From: Methanocorpusculum sp.
GTDB taxonomy: Archaea; Halobacteriota; Methanomicrobia; Methanomicrobiales; Methanocorpusculaceae
Length of the DNA stretch: 32,736 bases
Direction: 5' to 3'
Assembly (NCBI GenBank): GCA_029986255.1
Contig: DALTYD010000007.1
Span: forward strand, 1-32,736
A program made the translations under genes and the position numbers. The notes beneath the pieces were generated by a model, which saw only the letters and a list, made by a program, of their open reading frames with translations, had not been told where the DNA came from and made no database searches. Positions within the stretch are counted from its first letter, which is position 1. Each line of letters opens with the position of its first letter. Positions 24,774 through 32,683 of this stretch are shown piece after piece.

Positions 24774-26840
24774 ATGTCAACACATACCAACACCAAAATG
24801 CTCTCTGAAGCAGACGGATATGACCTTCTACGAAAATTCAACGTACCGGCCCCGAACTTCGAGATCGTCACTAGTCCTGAATCCGCAGCAACTGCTGCCG
24901 CAAAAATTGGATATCCGGTTGTCATGAAGATCGTCAGTCCCCAGATCATTCATAAAAGTGATGCAGGTGGCGTAATCGTAGGTGTCAAAACGGATGAGGA
25001 AGCAAAAAATGCATATAACACTATCATTACGTCCGTAAAATCCTATAACCCCAATGCAGAAATTAAAGGGATCATCGTCGAAGAAATGGCCAAACCTGGT
25101 CTTGAACTCATTATCGGTGGAAAAATCGATCCCGCATTCGGTCGTGTTATCACCTTTGGCCTTGGAGGAACTCTCGTCGAATTCTATAAAGACGTTGGTA
25201 TCCGCATTCTTCCCTGCAATGATGAAGAAATACACAGTCTAATTAAGCAGATCAAGGGATACAAACTCATCTCTGGTTACCGCGGTGAATCACCAAAAGA
25301 CGAAGAATACCTCTTCACCACATTAAAAAACGCTTGTGAATTCTTTGAGAAGAATCAAAACGTCGTAGAATTTGATATAAACCCATTCCGTCTATATGAT
25401 AAAGGAGGATGTGCAGTAGATGCCCGCGTCATCGTACAAGAGGAACCAGCCAAACTCCCGCCACATTACGACGCATCTAAAATTGTCCCTATTGACTATT
25501 ACAAACCCCAATCTGTCGCAGTAATCGGAGCATCAGATGACAAAACCAAAATGGGTTACGCAGTATTCCACAACCTCTTGCAATTCCCCGGAAAATTATA
25601 TCCAGTTAACAACAAACGTAATGAAGTTCAGGGGATCAAATGTTATCCAACGTTATCTGACATACCAGATTCAGTTGACATGGTAGTGATCACCGTCCCA
25701 GCACATACAGTACCAAGCATCATGGAAGAATGTGGCTCGAAAGGTGTCAAAATGGCCGTTGTCATTACTGCAGGATTCAAAGAGATGGATGAGAATGGGA
25801 AAGCCCTGGAAAATCGCATGGTTGAAATTGCCAGAAAATATGGCATACGTATTGTTGGTCCCAACTGCCTTGGCCTTATCCTTCCACCGTACAAATTAGA
25901 CACCACCTATGTTGCCACCTCACCTCTTCCAGGAGACATTGCATTCATCTCCCAATCAGGTGCAATTGTTAACGCAGTCGTCGGAATTTCACTCTCTAAA
26001 GATTCGGAAATGGGATTTTCAGAGGTTGTCTCAGTTGGAAATCAGTCAGATCTCGACTTCCTGGACTATCTAAGCTATGCCCAGCGGGATCCACACACTA
26101 AAGCAATCATTCTCTATATCGAAGAGATTAAAAATGGTATAGCCTTTATGGAAATGGCAAAAGATATCATCAAGCATAAACCCATCGTTGCAATCAAAGC
26201 AGGCTCTTCTCAACGAGGACAAGCGGCGGCAGCCTCCCATACAGGATCATTGTCCGGATCATATGAAGTCTACATGGAAGCATTTCGCAAATGTGGAGTA
26301 ATTCCAGTAAAAACACTTCCAGAAGCGTTTAAAGCTGCACAAATTCTCTCCAATGCAAAACAAGCTCCAAAAGGACGACGCGCAGTCGTTATTACCAATG
26401 CAGGAGGGTTTGCTGTCCTCTCTAATGATTATGCTGAAACATGGGGTATTGAGATTATCGATCTCCCCAAAGAAATGATCGAAGAAATGAACTCCTTCCT
26501 CCCACCATTCTGGAACAAAAATAACCCAATTGATCTTCTAGGGGATGCAGATGAAGCGCGATTCCGCGGTGTATTCGATGTACTCTGCCGTAATCAAGAT
26601 ATTTGGGATATGGCAATCCTTGTTAATTTCCCCAACAAAGTATTAGGTCCAGAAAACGTAGCCAATGTATTAATCGACTATTCCAAGAAAACAAATAACC
26701 TTCTGATCGGTACACTTATTGGAGGAGACTGCATGAAACCAGGTGTCTCTCTACTTACCCAAAATAACATTCCTGTATTTGAAGAGTTGGAGTTCACATA
26801 TCGAACACTCGGTAGTTTAAGCAGGAACACAAACCAATAA
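24774..26840 (+). CDS. ADP-forming acetate-CoA ligase, fused beta-alpha chain
   Basis: Interconverts acetyl-CoA + ADP + Pi with acetate + CoA + ATP through phospho-histidine. It has 688 residues from the ATG at 24774. Residues 1-225 are the ATP-grasp (beta) part with IIHKSDAGGV (His60) and GKIDPAFGRVITFGLGGT. About 240-370 is a CoA-binding Rossmann domain (VAVIGASDDKTKMGYAV, VGPNCLGL). About 380-688 is the ligase-CoA part with the phosphorylated His489 in ASHTGSLSG. The ATP-grasp domain comes first, the reverse of the alpha-beta order in many fused archaeal forms. In a hydrogenotrophic methanogen it may activate acetate for carbon assimilation or make ATP from acetyl-CoA. Other short-chain acids cannot be excluded. 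Confidence 0.9.
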   Translation: MSTHTNTKMLSEADGYDLLRKFNVPAPNFEIVTSPESAATAAAKIGYPVVMKIVSPQIIHKSDAGGVIVGVKTDEEAKNAYNTIITSVKSYNPNAEIKGIIVEEMAKPGLELIIGGKIDPAFGRVITFGLGGTLVEFYKDVGIRILPCNDEEIHSLIKQIKGYKLISGYRGESPKDEEYLFTTLKNACEFFEKNQNVVEFDINPFRLYDKGGCAVDARVIVQEEPAKLPPHYDASKIVPIDYYKPQSVAVIGASDDKTKMGYAVFHNLLQFPGKLYPVNNKRNEVQGIKCYPTLSDIPDSVDMVVITVPAHTVPSIMEECGSKGVKMAVVITAGFKEMDENGKALENRMVEIARKYGIRIVGPNCLGLILPPYKLDTTYVATSPLPGDIAFISQSGAIVNAVVGISLSKDSEMGFSEVVSVGNQSDLDFLDYLSYAQRDPHTKAIILYIEEIKNGIAFMEMAKDIIKHKPIVAIKAGSSQRGQAAAASHTGSLSGSYEVYMEAFRKCGVIPVKTLPEAFKAAQILSNAKQAPKGRRAVVITNAGGFAVLSNDYAETWGIEIIDLPKEMIEEMNSFLPPFWNKNNPIDLLGDADEARFRGVFDVLCRNQDIWDMAILVNFPNKVLGPENVANVLIDYSKKTNNLLIGTLIGGDCMKPGVSLLTQNNIPVFEELEFTYRTLGSLSRNTNQ

Positions 26841-26955
26841 CTCAACAAAAACAAAAGAACTTTGTGGAGAAAAACATCATAAATTTAAAACTATCTTTTT
26901 TTTATGACTAAAAACAATCATTAGAATTTTACGAAGAGAGTAATATAAATTTATT

Positions 26956-27043
26956 GCCACCTTAGTCTGAACCATAGCAAGGGACTAACGATAATATCAC
27001 TCACATTGAAATAACATTTACATCTAATGCATGAAAGGTGGGC
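26956..27043 (+). ncRNA. Candidate folded RNA element
   Basis: GCCACC (26956-26961) can pair with GGTGGGC (27037-27043, one bulged G). Just inside, TTAGTC (26962-26967) pairs perfectly with GACTAA (26983-26988) around a 15-nt loop. About 48 nt of unpaired AT-rich sequence follow. The stems are GC-richer than the surroundings. It is not a tRNA and matches no class I know. The strand is uncertain. Confidence 0.27.
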
Positions 27044-27112
27044 AGATCTTCTCTGTACCGAAAAATAGATTGAACAAAAATTAACAAGATTGTGACATTA
27101 ATTATCTTTTGA

Positions 27113-27846
27113 ATGCTTCGGGGAACATCAATTATATCCAAAACAACGGAGTACACGCAAAGCATCAGATTATGTATCATCAGTACATCGAATGAACAAG
27201 ATGTACATGAGGATGATGAGGAAAAATTTTTATTTGAGAGATATCAAATTCGCATGGGAGCAGAATATCTTTTTTTTATCAACTCTGAGTTGATGACATG
27301 CTTGGTTGCCTCAGAAAATGCGAAGGATCTCTGGTATTAGATACACATCTTGCCTCAAAATATCCAGAAAATGCAGATATTCTTCATAATAAGGGAGAAG
27401 AACTCAACTATCTCAGCAGAAAAAATGATGTAAAAAAACAATAGTAGCTGAAATAAAGCTTCGAAAAAACATGGTAAAAAAATAATAAGTGCTCACACCT
27501 ATGCAAAACTAAAATCAGCGTATAAATGGCAGCGGACAGTGGTAAAAAGCAGAAAAAATCTATACCAAAATGTTTACTTTTGTACCAGAAAATTTGAGAT
27601 ATCACATGTATCCTGGAACCGACAATGCAAAATGGAAAAAAAGAAGAAAATTTGGCTGATTACAAAAAGGCTGCAGAACAATCAAGTAAAAATTATTTGA
27701 AACGGTATGAGATTGCTGAATCAGAAACAAAACCCAGGATGTATGAAATAGCTATTCAGATTTACATGCAAGCTCTTGCAATCAGAAACATCAATGGAGA
27801 TGTATGGGTCGGTACTGCATATGATCTTTCTGATGCTAAACCATAA
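27113..27846 (+). pseudogene. Decayed TPR-repeat protein gene
   Basis: Fragments of tetratricopeptide repeats lie in different frames. About 27290-27430 reads LASKYPENADILHNKGEELNYL, a typical TPR helix pair, and then stops at 27431-27433. About 27625-27846 reads NGKKEENLADYKKAAEQSS and later ALAIRNINGDVWVGTAYDLSDA, again TPR-like. A frame at 27113-27340 (FERYQIRMGAEYLFF) overlaps the first fragment out of phase. Several frameshifts and stops separate the pieces, so no functional protein is expected. TPR proteins are often expanded families in methanogens, so an intact paralogue may exist elsewhere. Confidence 0.65.
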
Positions 27847-28106
27847 AATAGAAGCAATGGCATTTTTTTAATGACAAAAGCAACAGGATCTATTCAAAAG
27901 ATTCTATGGAGAGATAAGTTTCATAAGATATATAAAACATATGCTCGAGATCAAGAGTTTCATAAAGACCTCAGACCATGATAACCTGAACAGAAATTGC
28001 TTGGAAAAAAAATCACTATGAGACAATATACCAACAATCACAGATGCTTTATGGTGAGAGAAAAAATTACACAAAATTCATTCTAACGAGAGAAGATAAT
28101 CAATTC

Positions 28107-28117
28107 CAAAAACAAAA
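28107..28117 (-). terminator. T-rich terminator after tRNA-Arg
   Basis: On the minus strand TTTT-G-TTTTT immediately follows the tRNA discriminator base. Confidence 0.45.
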
Positions 28118-28189
28118 CGCACCTGCCGGGATTTGAACCCGGGTCAAAAGCTCCGGAGGCTTCTAGGATATCCACTACCCTACAAGTGC
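28118..28189 (-). tRNA. tRNA-Arg (anticodon CCG)
   Basis: Acceptor GCACTTG (28189-28183) pairs with CAGGTGC (28125-28119) through one G-U pair, with a G discriminator. The anticodon loop CTCCGGA, in a five-pair stem with one terminal G-U, gives CCG. The T arm is CCGGG-TTCAAAT-CCCGG. No CCA is encoded. It lies 54 bp downstream of hypD on the same strand, with its own TATA-like sequence in the gap. Confidence 0.95.
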
Positions 28190-28243
28190 ATGGGAGGATT
28201 ATACTTTATACTATTCATTCTAGCAGTATAAAAAGAGTAAGGA

Positions 28244-29272
28244 TTATTTTTGTATCTTATACTGATACCAAATTCGGCATGCTCCCTCATGACTCACCAT
28301 ACAGGGACCAATGGGAAACCTGGGCGTACATGCCTTACCATACAGTTTACAGTCCGGAGGATCTGCAAGCCCACGAAGGACACGATCACATATGCAGCAA
28401 GAATTCTTAGTAACCTTTGCATACACCAGATCAAACTTTTTTTGCGCATCAAACTCTTCAAATTCTTGTCGAAGTGATAGTCCCGACTCAGGAATGATTG
28501 GAAAACCACGCCATTCTACATCCATCGGGGTAAATACCTCATGCATCAGCATCTGTGCTTTTGTATTCCCATCTCGTGTTACCGCACGTGGGTACGCATT
28601 CTCCACATTCACTTCACCAGCCATTACCTGCTTGGCAATCATCAAAATGGATAGCAAAATATCCTCTGGTTCAAACCCTGCAACTACTTGCGGAACAGGG
28701 AATCCCTCATACTCATGATACCCCATCACCGCACATACATGACCTGGAAGAATAAAACCATCCAGTGATGTCTCTCCTTGATTGATCAGCCATCGCATTA
28801 CAGGAGGCACTAATCGGTGCGAGACAAGAACACTGAAATTTTCCGGAGGAGTGGTCAACATAGTTGCTGCAACAGTAGGAACAGTTGTTTCAAACCCAAC
28901 TGAGATGAATACAACTTCTTTGTTTGGATGCTTATAGGCTATTTCCACCGCCTTTGAAATCCCCTGTACAATCCGAACGTCTCCATTTACCTGCCCAAGA
29001 GACGTATTTGTCCCAGGAACGCGAAGCAGATCTCCATAAGTTGCCACAATACAGCCACGTTCCGCAAGAGTACAGGCCGCATCAATCTCACCCTGAGGTG
29101 TAATACAGACTGGACAACCAGGTCCCATCACAATTTTCATCTGTGGGGGTAAAACAGAACGGATACCATACTTTGCAATCGCTGCCTCATGAGTACCACA
29201 CACATGCATAATTCGGATATCGCGATCAACCATCTCAGTAAGCATTGTTGCAATATCAATTCCAATGGTCAT
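28244..29272 (-). CDS. hypD: Hydrogenase maturation protein HypD
   Basis: Iron-sulfur scaffold that, with HypC, assembles the Fe(CN)2CO group of [NiFe] hydrogenases. It has 342 residues. Conserved cysteine motifs: MHVCGTHE (22-29), GPGCPVCITPQG (50-61), and near the C-terminus CCICDRVL, then CKLYGKAC and PIGPCMVSHEGACR, which hold the [4Fe-4S] cluster. VGFETTVPTVA is also typical. All are present. The other hyp genes are not adjacent. A TATA-like TTTTATATAT (minus, about 29391-29400) lies in the 160-bp gap before it, so it probably has its own promoter downstream of fdhD. Confidence 0.97.
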   Translation of the reverse strand: MTIGIDIATMLTEMVDRDIRIMHVCGTHEAAIAKYGIRSVLPPQMKIVMGPGCPVCITPQGEIDAACTLAERGCIVATYGDLLRVPGTNTSLGQVNGDVRIVQGISKAVEIAYKHPNKEVVFISVGFETTVPTVAATMLTTPPENFSVLVSHRLVPPVMRWLINQGETSLDGFILPGHVCAVMGYHEYEGFPVPQVVAGFEPEDILLSILMIAKQVMAGEVNVENAYPRAVTRDGNTKAQMLMHEVFTPMDVEWRGFPIIPESGLSLRQEFEEFDAQKKFDLVYAKVTKNSCCICDRVLRGLADPPDCKLYGKACTPRFPIGPCMVSHEGACRIWYQYKIQK

Positions 29273-29433
29273 ATTTCAGTTAGTATTGGGCCTCCAAACA
29301 CAAATACCCATTGACATGATGCAAAAAAGACATCAAAGACAATGAGGAAAAACAAAAAAAAGAAGATATCAAAAGCATAGAAGGAAAGATATATAAAACA
29401 GTAGTGCAATTACTGCAACCTGGTTTTCCTTGC

Positions 29434-30111
29434 CTATTTTTGTATTCGTTCATAACCAGAGTAAATTTTTTGGTGAGAAATGTCCACAAGTGTGAGACGA
29501 CACGTTTTGGCGAGTTCTACGGCCATAGCTGTAGGGGCAAGATATGCAGCAAGAATTGAAAAGCCTGCGTTGATGGTTTTTCGTATGATATCAGCAGTGG
29601 GTTTGCTGGAGATAATAAGCGCTGCATCAGTAGGACTGCAATTAGTACGTAAGAGGAGACCACACGCTTTGTCAAGTGCGACAGATTGGCTAAGATCGCC
29701 TGCAACGAAGATTGAACCATCCAATAGAACAGCAGCAGCACAGTGTCCTCCAGCATTGAGAATATCCCGTGGAAATTGTATGGCGAGATTCTCAATTGAA
29801 ATGGAAATTCCCGCTGAAATAACACGTAATCGAGTAGGATCAAGATATGACACAAGCCCACCACATCCCGAGATTACAGCTCGTTTGGGAAGGAGAACTT
29901 TAAATGGGTTTCGAGTGAGGACACCAATAGTCGCCCGATCAATCATAATTGATTCAATCTCAGAAGCGGAGATAATTGCTTCGGTTGTAAGATATCCACG
30001 AGCAAATTCAGCAAGATGAACGGGGAGCATAAGAACAGAAAGGAGGTTTCTACCGTTAACTGTCAGGGAAAATGCCTGTTCGTTAAAGAGACCGTTCATA
30101 AATGTGCTCAT
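29434..30111 (-). CDS. fdhD: FdhD-like formate dehydrogenase sulfurtransferase, divergent
   Basis: FdhD carries sulfur from a cysteine desulfurase to the Mo/W-bis-guanine-dinucleotide cofactor of formate dehydrogenase. It has 225 residues. Landmarks: an N-terminal SLTVNG, LMLPVHLAEFARGYLTTEAI, the cysteine loop ISGCGG (80-85), NAGGHCAAAVL (119-129), ALDKACGLLL (145-154), SSKPTADIIRKTINAGF, and APTAMAVELAKTC near the end. Two points differ from the E. coli enzyme: the CxxC loop keeps one cysteine (C83), and the VGRHNA-type motif reads DLSQSVA. This may be a normal archaeal form. The upstream HTH gene overlaps it by 4 bp, so the two form one operon. Confidence 0.85.
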   Translation of the reverse strand: MSTFMNGLFNEQAFSLTVNGRNLLSVLMLPVHLAEFARGYLTTEAIISASEIESIMIDRATIGVLTRNPFKVLLPKRAVISGCGGLVSYLDPTRLRVISAGISISIENLAIQFPRDILNAGGHCAAAVLLDGSIFVAGDLSQSVALDKACGLLLRTNCSPTDAALIISSKPTADIIRKTINAGFSILAAYLAPTAMAVELAKTCRLTLVDISHQKIYSGYERIQK

Positions 30112-30437
30112 GCGCCGGGACCACCACCACCACAGGAGTCACTGCCACGGAAATAACGGCAGATAACACAGAATTCTTCACCTAGTTTATCTTTAGGAAT
30201 AGTGCCACTGTTGATATCTTCGGCAAGTTGGCCAATGAGTTCCCTGATCTTATCATCGAAGACAATACGAGATCCTCGCTTACCAGAGAGATATTGTGAT
30301 ACTGCCGATGGGGCTACCAATAGAGATTTCGCTACTTTAATCTGAGAGATACCACGACTAACCAATTCAGCAGCAAGAGCTGCCTGAATAGCAGGGATGA
30401 TATCCCAAACAATCTCCTGACAAGGTACTTTTACCAT
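30108..30437 (-). CDS. COG2522-type HTH transcriptional regulator with C-terminal cysteines
   Basis: A 109-residue DNA-binding protein. Residues 1-60 carry the archaeal pattern MVKVPCQEIVWDIIPAIQ, then a Cro/XRE helix-turn-helix in GISQIKVAKSLL and APSAVSQYLSGKRG, the same N-terminal module seen in ThiR/ThiN-type regulators but without the ligand domain. The C-terminal end has CVIC, another Cys eight residues later, and a glycine-rich tail (CGGGGPGA), so it may sense metal, Fe-S status or redox. Its stop overlaps the fdhD start by 4 bp, suggesting it controls formate dehydrogenase maturation or its own operon. The signal is inferred only. A T9 run lies about 40-50 bp upstream of its ATG. Confidence 0.85.
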   Translation of the reverse strand: MVKVPCQEIVWDIIPAIQAALAAELVSRGISQIKVAKSLLVAPSAVSQYLSGKRGSRIVFDDKIRELIGQLAEDINSGTIPKDKLGEEFCVICRYFRGSDSCGGGGPGA

Positions 30438-30689
30438 ATTATTAAATAATTCTCGCTGTGAACACTATTAAAGCTGTGTTTTTTTTTAGTGAGTGAGGAA
30501 GAATTGAGATAAAGTGAACTTAGTCAATAACCAAGAGCTTATATTCATTTAAGGCGAAAAATTAAAAAAATCATATGTATTAATTTATTAAAATATAGTC
30601 AGAGAATTTTTCAATTTTGAGAGCATAGATGATCCTAAAATATACTATCATTTTTTAAGGATATCATACCAATATATAGTATAACATAA

Positions 30690-30764
30690 GGGGCAGTAGG
30701 GTAGCCTGGTCCATCCTAGAGCGTTTGGGACGCTTTGACCCCAGTTCGAATCTGGGCTGCCCCA
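30690..30764 (+). tRNA. tRNA-Pro (anticodon UGG)
   Basis: Acceptor GGGGCAG (30690-30696) pairs with CTGCCCC (30757-30763), with an A discriminator. The anticodon loop TTTGGGA carries TGG. The T arm is CCCAG-TTCGAAT-CTGGG. No CCA is encoded. TATA-like sequences lie at about 30635-30650 and 30671-30680. No terminator separates it from nth. Confidence 0.96.
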
Positions 30765-30771
30765 TATTTTT

Positions 30772-31446
30772 ATGAATTCTACAGAAGCTGTATCAATTCT
30801 CAGAGAATTGAATCAAATATATCCACATACACGAGAGAATATGAATTTTCTAAAATTTGAAAATCCATTTCAGATACTAATCATGACAATATTATCGGCT
30901 CAAACAACAGATAATACAATAAATAAGTTAAGAGATAATCTATTTTCCCAGTATCCAGATCCACAGACACTTAGATCAGCAAGACTTGAAGAAGTTGAAC
31001 AAATAATTCATTCAACTGGGTTCTACCACACAAAAGCAAGAAATATTGTCAAGACAGCACAATGTCTTTGTGAGAAATTTGAAGGAAATGTTCCCCAAAC
31101 AATGGCAGAACTTACAGCTCTTCCAGGTGTTGGCCGAAAAACTGCAAATATCGTAATGAATCATGCATTTGGACATGTTGCAGGGATTGCAGTTGATACA
31201 CATGTACGTCGTTTGTCCCAACGTATTGGATTCTCGAAGAACAAGGAACCAAATAAAATTGAGATAGATTTAATGGATCTATTTCCAAAAGAGTGGTGGG
31301 GAGAAATTAATTTTTTGCTGATCTGCCACGGGAGAGCAATATGTACAGCAAAAAAACCAGAATGTACTCATTGCCTAATTCAGGAGAAATGCCACAAAAA
31401 TCTAAAAACTAGGGAAAAATTAAAGAATCATAAAAACAGTGCCTAG
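30772..31446 (+). CDS. nth: Endonuclease III
   Basis: Bifunctional DNA glycosylase/AP lyase for oxidised pyrimidines. It has 224 residues. The helix-hairpin-helix LPGVGRKTA holds the catalytic Lys123, and VDTHVRR holds Asp142. The C-terminal [4Fe-4S] ligands are C191, C198, C201 and C207 (CX6CX2CX5C). A basic tail follows. The ATG lies only 7 nt after tRNA-Pro with no ribosome site and no room for a promoter, so the gene is probably read from the tRNA promoter and its mRNA made by tRNA 3' processing. It carries the iron-sulfur cluster that the MutY-like gene in this window lacks. Confidence 0.97.
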   Translation: MNSTEAVSILRELNQIYPHTRENMNFLKFENPFQILIMTILSAQTTDNTINKLRDNLFSQYPDPQTLRSARLEEVEQIIHSTGFYHTKARNIVKTAQCLCEKFEGNVPQTMAELTALPGVGRKTANIVMNHAFGHVAGIAVDTHVRRLSQRIGFSKNKEPNKIEIDLMDLFPKEWWGEINFLLICHGRAICTAKKPECTHCLIQEKCHKNLKTREKLKNHKNSA

Positions 31447-31734
31447 CTTTCAATACAATATTAATTCAACATATTAATAACTAACTATAGTTAACTTCCA
31501 CAAACATTTTTCATAATAAAAAATTGTTTCAACAAACGGAAGATAAGCCAGATAATCATCCTAAAAGATAGATTCTTCTTGTATTTTGCATACGTATTCA
31601 ATGTGAGAACTATAAAGATATTGTATATTTGCAGAAAAGATTCATTATCTGCAGAGCCCAATATATAATTGAATTTTCTTAGAATTCCTACGAGAAAATC
31701 AAATGGACACTGTAATAAATAAAATGCAGCACCT

Positions 31735-31800
31735 GCGAGAAGATTCGGATTTAAGGGGGCCACCTCCCCAGGTACCGTATCAGAGTGCAGAACTACCTTA
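31735..31800 (+). promoter_or_regulatory. Possible structured leader of rpl30e-nusA
   Basis: A GC-rich island in AT-rich DNA with two short stems, ending 6 nt before GGTGA. L30e binds kink-turns, so autoregulation through a leader is conceivable. No complete kink-turn could be drawn by eye. A 32-codon frame from ATG 31703 to the TAA at 31799 also crosses it. Confidence 0.28.
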
Positions 31801-31806
31801 AAAACT

Positions 31807-31811
31807 GGTGA
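31807..31811 (+). promoter_or_regulatory. Ribosome binding site that fixes the rpl30e start
   Basis: GGTGA, 8 nt before the ATG at 31820. An in-frame GTG at 31808 overlaps this site and is therefore not the start. Confidence 0.75.
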
Positions 31812-31819
31812 ATCGACGC

Positions 31820-32110
31820 ATGGATTTCAATTTATCTCTGAGAAGAGCAATCAAGACCGGAAAGGTCGTATTAGGACAGAATAGCGTTGAAAAAGTGGTT
31901 GCAGAAAATAAAGTAGAACTAATTATTATTGCAAACAATGCACCAATACAAGTTCGCAAAATGATTACTGCAGCTGAGAGTATCCCTCTCTATGAATTTA
32001 ACGGCAGCTCTCGTCAACTCGGCAAAGAGTGTGGTCGCGATCATATGATCAGTGTTCTCGCTATTGTTGATGCAGGCGAATCTGATATTTTAAGCCTGAA
32101 GAGAGCATAA
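31820..32110 (+). CDS. rpl30e: Ribosomal protein L30e
   Basis: Small RNA-binding protein of the large subunit, 96 residues. MDFNLSLRRAIKTGKVVLGQNSV is the standard L30e N-terminus. LIIIANNAP, IPLYEFNGSSRQLG and VLAIVDAGESDIL follow as in the L7Ae/L30e kink-turn fold. One base separates it from nusA. In most euryarchaea these two sit between rpoA2 and rps12. Here the upstream neighbour is nth and the downstream one a convergent 5S rRNA gene, so the pair has been separated from the usual cluster. Confidence 0.95.
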   Translation: MDFNLSLRRAIKTGKVVLGQNSVEKVVAENKVELIIIANNAPIQVRKMITAAESIPLYEFNGSSRQLGKECGRDHMISVLAIVDAGESDILSLKRA

Positions 32111-32111
32111 T

Positions 32112-32600
32112 ATGAGTGAAATAACAATTTCCGAAGATGCAATGCGTATGATCGCACAATTCGAAAGTCTAACTGGGGCTAGTGCTCGCGATTGCGTCAT
32201 TGATGATAAATTCGATCGTATTCTCTTCGTTATTAACCCTGGAGAGATGGGACTTGCAATCGGAAAGAAAGGTGCAAGTATTAAGAAAGCATCCGAAGTG
32301 TTCGAAAAAAAAGTAGAAGTTGTTGAATATAATCCAGACAAAGTCCAGTTCATCCGTAATTGTTTCCTACCAGTACAAGTTATAACAATCACATTTAAGG
32401 AGGAAGAAAACGGTGAAATTGCATATGTTGAGGTCAATGAAGATGAACGGGGACTTGCAATCGGAAAAGAAGGGAGAAACATTATTAAAACAAAAAAACT
32501 TGCATTTCGCCAATTTGATATCAACAACGTTGAGCTCAAACAAAATATGAATGATGAAGATGATAACCCATTAGAAGATATAGATAACTCTATTCAATAA
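32112..32600 (+). CDS. nusA: Archaeal NusA-like KH-domain transcription factor
   Basis: Short archaeal NusA of 162 residues made of two KH domains, without the S1 and RNA-polymerase-binding parts of bacterial NusA. The KH1 GxxG loop is AIGKKGASIKKA (about 50-61). The KH2 loop is AIGKEGRNIIKT (about 115-126). The acidic C-terminal tail (DEDDNPLEDIDN) is family-like. It presumably binds nascent RNA and affects elongation or termination. The start ATG is 1 nt after the rpl30e stop. About 80 bp follow before the convergent 5S gene, so the operon ends here rather than continuing to rps12. Confidence 0.95.
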   Translation: MSEITISEDAMRMIAQFESLTGASARDCVIDDKFDRILFVINPGEMGLAIGKKGASIKKASEVFEKKVEVVEYNPDKVQFIRNCFLPVQVITITFKEEENGEIAYVEVNEDERGLAIGKEGRNIIKTKKLAFRQFDINNVELKQNMNDEDDNPLEDIDNSIQ

Positions 32601-32683
32601 CAATTTAAGATATAAAGTGGGACAATTCTAACTATTCAAAATAATAATTAATCTAGAAAACACTGTTACTCAAAAGCAAGAAG

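Larger units (their letters stand above)
26841..28117. other. Decayed region between the acetate-CoA ligase gene and tRNA-Arg
   Basis: About 1.28 kb with no intact gene. It contains a possible folded RNA at 26956-27043, a TPR-repeat pseudogene at 27113-27846, and about 270 bp of AT-rich sequence with no signal before the tRNA. Confidence 0.65.
31447..31819. other. Gap with a GC-rich patch before rpl30e
   Basis: Mostly AT-rich and non-coding; a 90-codon minus-strand frame (31491-31763) lacks coding character. From about 31735 to 31800 the base composition changes to GC-rich, with GGGG/CCCC (31755-31758 and 31766-31769) and AGGTA/TACCT (31770-31774 and 31794-31798). This patch directly precedes the ribosome site of rpl30e and is probably its leader. 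Confidence 0.5.

Noticed and set aside
31491..31763. 90-codon minus-strand frame before rpl30e
   Set aside because: No start signal, AT-driven hydrophobic composition, and it overlaps the GC-rich leader in the antisense direction.
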